Assembly: GCF_002954245.1 (NCBI RefSeq) | Contig: NZ_PPTG01000003.1 | Location: 1 to 47,571 of the forward strand | Direction of reading: 5' to 3' | DNA length: 47,571 nucleotides | From: Cryobacterium aureum | GTDB taxonomy: Bacteria; Actinomycetota; Actinomycetes; Actinomycetales; Microbacteriaceae | Shown: piece by piece, positions 42,107-47,571 of the stretch | Layout: each line of letters opens with the position of its first letter | Position numbering within the stretch: position 1 is the first letter of the stretch | Translations under genes and position numbers: made by a program | The notes under the pieces: generated by a model | The model's database searches: none | The model's input: only the letters and a program-made list of their open reading frames with translations | What the model was told of the DNA's origin: nothing

Positions 42107-44380
42107 GTGTCCGAATCGGCTCATACCGCAGTCTGGAGCGCGTCAGCGCGCCCGCGACACTCCCGTAGCGTGGCGGCGATCTGCACCCTGTTGCTCGGCT
42201 GCGCCATTGCACTCGCCGCTCCCGTGCTGTCGAGCGCCCAGGCCGAAGAAACAGCGGCGCCCACCGTCGTGCAGCCGGACTCGACCCCAGCGGCCACCGA
42301 AGAACCCGCCCCGAACGCGACCATCGCACCCGATCGGCCGCAAATCGCGAGCCCGGATGACGGTCAATTCATTGGCAGTAATCGCACAACCGTGTCAGGG
42401 TCGAAAGCGGCCGGCCAACAAATTCAGCTCCTGTCGCCGCGCGGCGGGGATCCCCTCTGTATCTTCCCGAGTGACGCAGCGCTGGAAGACGACACATCCA
42501 CGGCCTGGAGTTGCAAGAACCTCTACCTGCAGAACGGTCCGACCATCACCCTCCGGGTCGTGGTCACCGGCAATTCGACCCTGAGCGACGAGATCTCCGT
42601 TGCCGTGCTCGGCGCCCCCACCGTGCTCGGCGGGCTGACCGGGTCGCAATCCAACGGCTGGGTGCGCGGAACCGGTCACCCCCAGGCCATCGTGACGGCG
42701 ACCCTGCCAAACGGTGATACCTGCAACAGCACCGCCGACAGCTCAGGGGCCTGGGCTTGCCTGTTCTCGGGCCTCGGAAATGGCAGCCTGAACGTGACGG
42801 CGAGTCAAACGTCATCCTTTAGCGAACCGTCCTCGTCGAATTCGAGCACGCCGGTCACGATCGTGTTCGATGTCACCGTACCTGAGGCCCCGGTCGTGAC
42901 GTCTCCGAGCGCCGGCGCGCAGGTCTCCGTCGCCGGCGCCCAGTACAGCGGAACCGGAGAGACCGGCGCCACGGTGACGGTGTTCGCCGGCGCCTACTCG
43001 GTCTGCTCCGCACCGGTGACCGGCGGAACCTGGACCTGCTCGGCCAGCGGAGTGGCTGCCGGGTCGTACTCGGTCATCGCGGTGCAGAAGGACAACGCCG
43101 GCAACGTCGGCCCGGGCTCGACGCCCGCATCGGTCAGCTACGTGGCTGAAAGCACGCCGACGCCGTCTGAGTCCGCCTCGGTAGTACCACCGGTCACGCC
43201 CACTCCGAGCCCGAGCGCGGCGGCCTCGCCGTCACCGGACGGTGCCGCGGCCGTACCCGGCGCTCCGGTCGAGCCGTCGCCGAGCCCGGGGCCGGGCACC
43301 ACCGCGCCAGACCCGCAAACGGCGGAGCCGGAGAACGAGGGGGCTGCGGCATCCGCTTTTCCCGGTCAGTGGAATGACCCGACCCGGTTTGCCGCGACTA
43401 TCGGCCCGACCGGCACCGGCTCGCCGTTTCCGTGGTTGCAGGCCGGCCTGCTCGCACTGGGGGCGCTGCTGTTGATCGCGGTTCCATTGCGGCTGCTCGC
43501 CGGCACCATCTCCCGCTCTCGCGACGGCCGACCGCTTAGGGCACTCCCCTCACTGGCGGGACGCAACCGGGTGCGCGAGGAATTCGAGGTCGCTCCCACC
43601 GTGCAGCTCAACCGGTGGCTGCGTGGCGGGGCGGCTCTCCTGGCGGCCGCGACGTTCGTCATGCTGTCCGGTCCGATCGTCGACCAACCGGCCTATCTGC
43701 GCCTGCTCGTCGCCGTGATCATCGGGCTGGTACTGGTCAATGCGGTGGCCGTTCTGGTTCCGCTGTGGTGGAGTTCGCGCGTGCTGCGGCTGCGCGGAAC
43801 TGTCACCTTTCTGCCGCGTTATCTGCTGCTCATCGCGGCGGCCGCGATCGCATCCCGGGTGTTCGACGTGCACCCCGCCCTGCTGTTCGGCCTGCTCGGC
43901 AGCGTCACCCTCACCGCCACAACGGATACTGCAGGCCAGACCGGCGCGCACCCCACGACAGCGCGCCCCACGACAGCGCAGCGCGGCCAGCTCGCCGCAG
44001 TGCGCGTAGGCGCGCTGGCGATCGTCGCCGTTCTCGCCTGGTCGCTCAGCTCGGTGTTGCCCGCTGCCAGTGATTTCGTCACGTCACTCGCTGCGGAGAC
44101 GGGGAACACGATCGTGCTCGCCGCCATCGGCTCGGCGGTACTGATTCTGGTGCCGATTGGCCACACCAGCGGTCGTCGCATCCTGGCATGGTCGCCGCCG
44201 CTCTGGACCGGCCTGACCGTCGTCGCGTACGGAATCCTGTTCGCGGCACTGTCACCGATGGTGGAACAGCTGCAGAGCGCGGGCACCGGCATGGCGCTGT
44301 GGATCACGGCGGCAACCTTCGCCGCGGTGTGCGCGAGCGCTTGGGCCTGGCAGCGGTTCATCACGCCCGCTCAGCGCTAG
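42107..44380 (+). CDS. Surface protein: Ig-like repeats fused to a multi-helix membrane domain
   Basis: A 757-residue protein. Signal peptide (about 23-48, ICTLLLGCAIALAAPVLSSA), then two or three immunoglobulin-like domains (about 60-345; GATVTVFAG, YSVIAVQKDNAGNVGPGSTP are typical Big strands), four or more Cys in pairs, a Pro/Ser/Thr linker (about 350-425) and about eight membrane helices (from about 440 to the end). The N-terminal part would face outward on a stalk, held by the membrane domain. I do not recognise the membrane domain. AGGGGG lies seven bases before the GTG. Possible roles are adhesion, sensing or envelope assembly; none is shown. Confidence 0.8.
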   Translation: MSESAHTAVWSASARPRHSRSVAAICTLLLGCAIALAAPVLSSAQAEETAAPTVVQPDSTPAATEEPAPNATIAPDRPQIASPDDGQFIGSNRTTVSGSKAAGQQIQLLSPRGGDPLCIFPSDAALEDDTSTAWSCKNLYLQNGPTITLRVVVTGNSTLSDEISVAVLGAPTVLGGLTGSQSNGWVRGTGHPQAIVTATLPNGDTCNSTADSSGAWACLFSGLGNGSLNVTASQTSSFSEPSSSNSSTPVTIVFDVTVPEAPVVTSPSAGAQVSVAGAQYSGTGETGATVTVFAGAYSVCSAPVTGGTWTCSASGVAAGSYSVIAVQKDNAGNVGPGSTPASVSYVAESTPTPSESASVVPPVTPTPSPSAAASPSPDGAAAVPGAPVEPSPSPGPGTTAPDPQTAEPENEGAAASAFPGQWNDPTRFAATIGPTGTGSPFPWLQAGLLALGALLLIAVPLRLLAGTISRSRDGRPLRALPSLAGRNRVREEFEVAPTVQLNRWLRGGAALLAAATFVMLSGPIVDQPAYLRLLVAVIIGLVLVNAVAVLVPLWWSSRVLRLRGTVTFLPRYLLLIAAAAIASRVFDVHPALLFGLLGSVTLTATTDTAGQTGAHPTTARPTTAQRGQLAAVRVGALAIVAVLAWSLSSVLPAASDFVTSLAAETGNTIVLAAIGSAVLILVPIGHTSGRRILAWSPPLWTGLTVVAYGILFAALSPMVEQLQSAGTGMALWITAATFAAVCASAWAWQRFITPAQR

Positions 44381-44394
44381 CCCGCTGGAGACGG

Positions 44395-44400
44395 TATCGT
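44395..44400 (+). promoter_or_regulatory. -10 box of the Ppx/GppA gene (leaderless)
   Basis: TATCGT, six bases before the GTG at 44407, just past the stop of the surface-protein gene. No ribosome site lies between. Confidence 0.5.
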
Positions 44401-44406
44401 ACACAT

Positions 44407-45333
44407 GTGCGCCTAGGAGTTCTCGACGTCGGTTCGAATACCGTCCACCTGTTGGTTGTCGACGCGCACGAAGGTGCTCCGCCGGTGCCGATGGCCGCAG
44501 ATAAGAGCGTGCTGCGTCTCATGCGCTACATCACGCCAGACGGCGCGATCAATGACGAGGGTGTCGCGGCCGTTCTCACCTCCGTGCAACACGCAGCGGA
44601 TGTTGCCCAGCAGCACAACATCGACGAGCTGCTGCCATTCGCGACGTCGGCTCTGCGCGACGCGACCAACGGCCCCGAACTGCTCGACCGGGTCGAGCGG
44701 GAAACCGGTGTCACCCTGCAGGTGTTATCGGGCGAAGACGAAGCCCGGCTGACCTTTCTGGCTGTGCGGCGCTGGTACGGCTGGTCGGCCGGCAATATCC
44801 TGCTCTTCGATATTGGCGGCGGGTCACTGGAAATCGCCGCTGGCGGAGCTGAGTTTCCCGAGGTCGCCCTGTCGCTCCCGCTCGGTGCCGGACGCAGCAC
44901 GATCGGGTTTCTGCACCACGACCCTCCGCTGCCGGAGGAGGTGTCTGCGTTGCGTAAGCACGCGGCATCCGTTCTGCGCGATGCGGTTGACGCGTTCGCG
45001 CACCTTCCGGCCCCACACCACATTGTCGGGTCGTCCAAGGCGATCCGTTCGCTGGCCCGCCTGGCCGGCACCACCTCGGATGGCGTTGGTGCCGCCGACC
45101 GGCTGCGCCTGGGGCGTGCCGAGCTCGATGACTGGGTGCCGCGGCTCGCGCGCATCCCCGCCGAAGCCCGCCCCGCGCTGCCCGGAATCACCGCCGACCG
45201 TACCTTTCAGATCGTGGCCGGGGGCATCGTGCTGGGCGCAGCGATGGCCGCATTCGGGGCTGCCGAACTCGAGGTGTCGCCGTGGGCACTGCGCGAGGGC
45301 GTCATTCTGCGCTACCTCGACCGGCTGCGCTAA
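44407..45333 (+). CDS. Ppx/GppA family phosphatase
   Basis: A 308-residue protein of the sugar kinase/actin fold that hydrolyses polyphosphate or pppGpp. Phosphate 1 motif [16 protein letters not shown], phosphate 2 [14 protein letters not shown], and [13 protein letters not shown] strand in [13 protein letters not shown] are present. It resembles the short actinobacterial Ppx type (about 310 residues). The GTG at 44407 is chosen because the family start DVGSNT lies seven residues in; ATG two bases earlier is out of frame. Confidence 0.9.
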   Translation: MRLGVLDVGSNTVHLLVVDAHEGAPPVPMAADKSVLRLMRYITPDGAINDEGVAAVLTSVQHAADVAQQHNIDELLPFATSALRDATNGPELLDRVERETGVTLQVLSGEDEARLTFLAVRRWYGWSAGNILLFDIGGGSLEIAAGGAEFPEVALSLPLGAGRSTIGFLHHDPPLPEEVSALRKHAASVLRDAVDAFAHLPAPHHIVGSSKAIRSLARLAGTTSDGVGAADRLRLGRAELDDWVPRLARIPAEARPALPGITADRTFQIVAGGIVLGAAMAAFGAAELEVSPWALREGVILRYLDRLR

Positions 45334-45370
45334 ACGGTACTAGCATTCCACCGACCTAAGGAGAACACTG

Positions 45371-45922
45371 ATGCGAAGACTGACCGCCGGCCTGTTCATG
45401 TCCCTCGACGGTGTCGTCGAGTCGCCCAACCTCTGGCAATTCGACAGCTTCGATGAAGAGCTGGGCGAGGAAATGACCGCGATGATGAACCGCGTCGACA
45501 CCGTGCTGCTCGGCCGGGTCGGCTACGAACAGTGGGCCAGCTACTGGCCGAGCGCCGAGCATGACGACCCGTTTGGCGCCTTCATCAATCCGGTTCCGAA
45601 GTTCGTCGCCTCTCGCACGCTGACCGGCGACCTGGCGTGGCAGAATTCGACGCTGATCACCGGTGACCTCGAAGAGTTCGTGACTGACCTGAAGAACACG
45701 GCGGGCGGGGAGATTTCGCTGGTCGGCGGAATTTCGCTCGTACGACAGCTGCTCTTTGCCGGCCTGGTCGACTCGCTCACCGTAATGACGCACCCCGTCG
45801 TGGCAGGCGTTGGCCGTCACCTGTTCGAGCCGACCGACCCGGTGACTCGACTGACGCTGCAGAAATCGTTGATGACGAGCAAGGGCAACGCTCTGCTGAC
45901 CTACGGCCTGCGCACCGACTGA
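45371..45922 (+). CDS. Dihydrofolate reductase / RibD C-terminal-like protein
   Basis: A 183-residue protein of the DHFR/RibD-C superfamily: LTAGLFMSLDGVVESP at the start, VDTVLLGRVGYEQWASYWP, and EISLVGGISLVRQLLFAGLVD, the NADPH-binding Gly loop. Such proteins are NADPH-dependent reductases of unknown substrate; a true folate role is not implied. AAGGAGAACACTG before the ATG is a strong ribosome site. The RidA frame begins right after its stop. Confidence 0.9.
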   Translation: MRRLTAGLFMSLDGVVESPNLWQFDSFDEELGEEMTAMMNRVDTVLLGRVGYEQWASYWPSAEHDDPFGAFINPVPKFVASRTLTGDLAWQNSTLITGDLEEFVTDLKNTAGGEISLVGGISLVRQLLFAGLVDSLTVMTHPVVAGVGRHLFEPTDPVTRLTLQKSLMTSKGNALLTYGLRTD

Positions 45923-46000
45923 CTCGGAAGGATCAGGACCATCAATCCCACACCAGTTGACCCGCCCGAGCTTTTTCAGAGCCCCGCCTTTGCACACGGC

Positions 46001-46345
46001 ATGATCGCGCCCGCGGGGCCGACGCTCTATGTTGGCGGGCAAAACGGCACTGATCGCAGCGGCGCGCTGCTCGATGGGTTCGGAGCGCAAACCGAGCAGG
46101 CTTTGCGCAACGTACTCGCTGTTCTGACCGAAGCAGGAACCGGACCGGAGTACGTGGTCAAGCTGACGATCTACCTCGCGGCCGGCATCGACCCCGGTGA
46201 AGCGTACGCCGCCACTGCCACGGTCTGGGGAAACCGTCGCACCGCGGTCACGGTACTCGCGGTCACCCCGGCCCGCGCGGGCGCTCTCGTCGAAATCGAA
46301 GCCGTAGCTGCGTTCCCCGAGCAAGGACTCGGCGTCGGGTCGTAA
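46001..46345 (+). CDS. RidA family protein; natural start probably at ATC 45941
   Basis: From the first normal start (ATG 46001) it gives 114 residues of the RidA/YjgF fold, with GPTLYVGGQNG, TEQALRNVLAVLTEAG, VVKLTIYLAAGI and RAGALVEIEAVAAFPE (the Arg that binds the substrate carboxylate). RidA deaminates reactive enamine/imine by-products of PLP enzymes. The conserved N-terminus is encoded upstream (PPELFQSPAFAHG) in the same frame, back to an ATC at 45941 that sits nine bases after GGAAGG. No ATG, GTG or TTG lies in that stretch. A 134-residue product would need ATC initiation. Confidence 0.85.
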   Translation: MIAPAGPTLYVGGQNGTDRSGALLDGFGAQTEQALRNVLAVLTEAGTGPEYVVKLTIYLAAGIDPGEAYAATATVWGNRRTAVTVLAVTPARAGALVEIEAVAAFPEQGLGVGS

Positions 46346-46353
46346 TTGCCAGG

Positions 46354-46408
46354 CGGGCTTCGACTAACGAGTAAGTCTGCGGGTCGCCCCATCCGTTGGT
46401 CGAGCCCG
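46354..46408. repeat. Inverted repeat after the RidA gene
   Basis: CGGGCTTCGACTAACG (46354-46369) is the near-complement of CGTTGGTCGAGCCCG (46394-46408), about 14 of 16 positions. It may serve as terminator for RidA. The core GTTGGTCGAG recalls a repeat that I associate with Microbacteriaceae intergenic regions near DUF222/HNH genes; that link is memory, not shown here. The rest of 46346-46605 shows no gene. Confidence 0.5.
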
Positions 46409-46590
46409 TCGACCCCCTTTGACCTCCGCGAGCGAGCCTGCGCAACCCGCCCATGTCCGGTGGTGGAACCCATCGAAACCGCCATCGATCCACACGCTCA
46501 GGTCTCGAAATCTCGACATTAAGGCTCGAATACAGCTTCCAATAATTGAGCCCATGTATCGGAGAATCCCTCGACTTTATAGGGTGAGCT

Positions 46591-46599
46591 TGGTATACT
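46591..46599 (+). promoter_or_regulatory. Extended -10 of the HNH gene (leaderless)
   Basis: TGG-TATACT: an extended -10 (TGN plus TATACT at 46594-46599). The ATG at 46606 lies six bases further on, at the expected transcription start, so the message would be leaderless. Confidence 0.6.
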
Positions 46600-46624
46600 T
46601 GTTCTATGAGCCAGAGCGGCGACA

Positions 46625-46631
46625 CCCCCCC
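46625..46631 (+). repeat. C7 homopolymer tract just after the HNH gene start
   Basis: Seven C in a row. Reading from the ATG at 46606 the frame passes the tract and stops with TAG at 46675-46677. With six C the frame would join the long downstream frame at once. It may be a slippage site, a fixed frameshift or a sequencing error. Confidence 0.75.
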
Positions 46632-46642
46632 AGCAGCAGGGC

Positions 46643-47571
46643 GTGAGTGCTCGTTTTCTGGCAATGCTGCCCGATAGCGAGTTCACGCGCTGGGCGTTCT
46701 CCGATCAGGACCGAGCCTGGATTGATGCCTTCCAGGAGGAATGCCGCACGGTTTGGGAGGCCGAAGAAGCAGCCGATGCACGATCGGCCGCCGCGCAACG
46801 TTCCCCATTCGCTGACGGTCCAGCCGTCCCGACCGGCCTCGACCTGACCCAGGTATTCGCCGCCGTTCCGCCCGAGCATCTGTTCGACGAGGACTTGCGT
46901 GAGGAGATCCTCTACGCCGACTACATCGCAGCCAATTACCTCCCCGCGGATTTCATACCCACCGACTGCGCCACTGACTGCGCCACTGACGAGCTCCATC
47001 CTGACCGTGCCGCCGCCGCCCCTGCGGCTGATCTGACCCCGTTCCAGCGGCATCAGGCGCAGTTCGTTGACCGGGTGCTTTACTTCGAGAAGGTCATCTC
47101 GTGGGCGCAGGCGAGCAAGGCGGAGGTTCTTACCGAGGCGTGGGACTACACGACTAACACCGCCGAAACCGGCCGGCCCCTGGCTGGGCCGGGCCATGCG
47201 CATGACTGGGACGCGACCTTCGCCGCGCAGCAGGGCCTCGTGGCCGAGATGGCGTGTGCGCTGCGCATCCCGGGCGGTACCGCGTCCGGGCTCCTGCAGG
47301 AGAGCCGGCAACTGGTGGTCGAGCGGCCCGATACTCTCACCGCGCTCCGCGCCGGAGACATTTCCCTCCGCCATGCGCGCCGGGTGATCGAGCAGCTCGG
47401 TTCCGTGCCGCAGCCCGCCCGCGCTGAACTGGAGGCGGTGTTGCTGCCGCACGCCAAACGCCTCACCGCGACGCAGTTCGACGGCAAGGCCCGCAAGCTC
47501 CGGGAACGGTTCCACCCTGACAGCATCACCGTGCGCCGCAGCCGGTGCCTGTCCGATCGCCGGGTGCTGTT
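46643..47571 (+). CDS. DUF222/HNH-endonuclease-type protein, 5' part (cut by window edge)
   Basis: An open frame of 309 codons from GTG 46643 that runs off the window. It has AWIDAFQEECRTVWEAEEAADARSAA near the start (coiled), then a DUF222-like part with EMACALRIPGGTASGLLQESRQLVVERPDTLTALRAGDISLRHARRVIEQ. DUF222 proteins usually end with an HNH nuclease, here outside. These genes are multi-copy, mobile-like elements in actinobacteria. The promoter and upstream ATG (46606) suggest the true start is there, disconnected by the C7 tract. The repeated TDCATDCATDE at about residue 113 reflects a 12-base tandem duplication. Confidence 0.8.
   Translation, partial: MSARFLAMLPDSEFTRWAFSDQDRAWIDAFQEECRTVWEAEEAADARSAAAQRSPFADGPAVPTGLDLTQVFAAVPPEHLFDEDLREEILYADYIAANYLPADFIPTDCATDCATDELHPDRAAAAPAADLTPFQRHQAQFVDRVLYFEKVISWAQASKAEVLTEAWDYTTNTAETGRPLAGPGHAHDWDATFAAQQGLVAEMACALRIPGGTASGLLQESRQLVVERPDTLTALRAGDISLRHARRVIEQLGSVPQPARAELEAVLLPHAKRLTATQFDGKARKLRERFHPDSITVRRSRCLSDRRVL

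Noticed and set aside
44425..44445. GGTTCGAAT, resembling a tRNA T-loop
   Set aside because: It lies in the phosphate 1 coding region of the Ppx/GppA gene, and no cloverleaf can be drawn around it.
46971..46997. Short tandem repeat as a possible CRISPR or VNTR
   Set aside because: Only two 12-base copies inside the DUF222 coding frame, giving TDCATDCATD; no spacers or further units.

Overview
The window is high-GC actinobacterial chromosome. Gene content (mycothiol amidase Mca, DUF6264, DUF4245, DUF4307, DUF6510, a DUF222/HNH gene) and the very frequent word GCGGATGCC / GGCATCCG point to Microbacteriaceae, in my reading a Cryobacterium- or Salinibacterium-like genus. The genus is inference; I could not run a search. 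There are no rRNA or tRNA genes, no CRISPR array and no prophage.

Layout. 1-230 is the end of an IS481-type insertion sequence. 308-4799 holds a Lon substrate-binding-domain protein, a miniature LysR-like DNA-binding protein, an ABC-F ATPase and an MFS transporter. 4800-8310 is accessory and partly decaying: a thioredoxin pseudogene behind an intact CsoR/CstR-type palindrome, a HhH-GPD glycosylase, small proteins (a membrane protein, dodecin, DUF4177), an SDR and a HigA antitoxin without a toxin or a normal start. 8315-20037 is a core block: ychF, an exonuclease, rmuC, glpX, fbaA, DUF6264, ispH, xseA-xseB-DUF4245-carbonic anhydrase (an overlapping operon) and fumC. 20190-22624 is an accessory insertion: YefM/YoeB toxin-antitoxin, a GNAT acetyltransferase and an NAD-dependent epimerase. 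22722-30573 returns to core genes: PIN-PhoH, a class V aminotransferase, a short-chain isoprenyl transferase, hemolysin III, mca, DUF4307, greA and ilvA. The order resembles the phoH2-uppS-hlyIII-mca-greA and glpX-fum-xseAB-ispH-ychF neighbourhood of Mycobacterium.

30577-41935 carries an AI-2E-type permease, a YcaQ/AlkX-like glycosylase, a translationally coupled trio (sulfite-oxidase-like molybdoenzyme, ferredoxin-reductase-like flavoprotein, DUF6510 zinc ribbon), htpX-lemA, a cysteine hydrolase, a VOC protein divergent from a MerR regulator, a tautomerase-like protein, an ABC-2 exporter pair and a GH1 protein lacking the usual nucleophile. 42107-47571 holds a large surface protein (Ig-like repeats, Pro/Ser linker, about eight membrane helices), a Ppx/GppA phosphatase, a RibD-C reductase, a RidA protein whose natural start position is ATC, and the 5' part of a DUF222/HNH gene whose leaderless ATG is put out of frame by a C7 tract.

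General signals. Several genes look leaderless, with a TANNNT box 6-8 bases before the start codon. Convergent or terminal gene ends carry long palindromes without T-runs. I saw no single self-evident new defence or biosynthetic system. The strongest leads are the molybdoenzyme trio, the Ig/multi-TM protein, the altered GH1 protein, the dispersed GCGGATGCC word, and genes whose starts have decayed.
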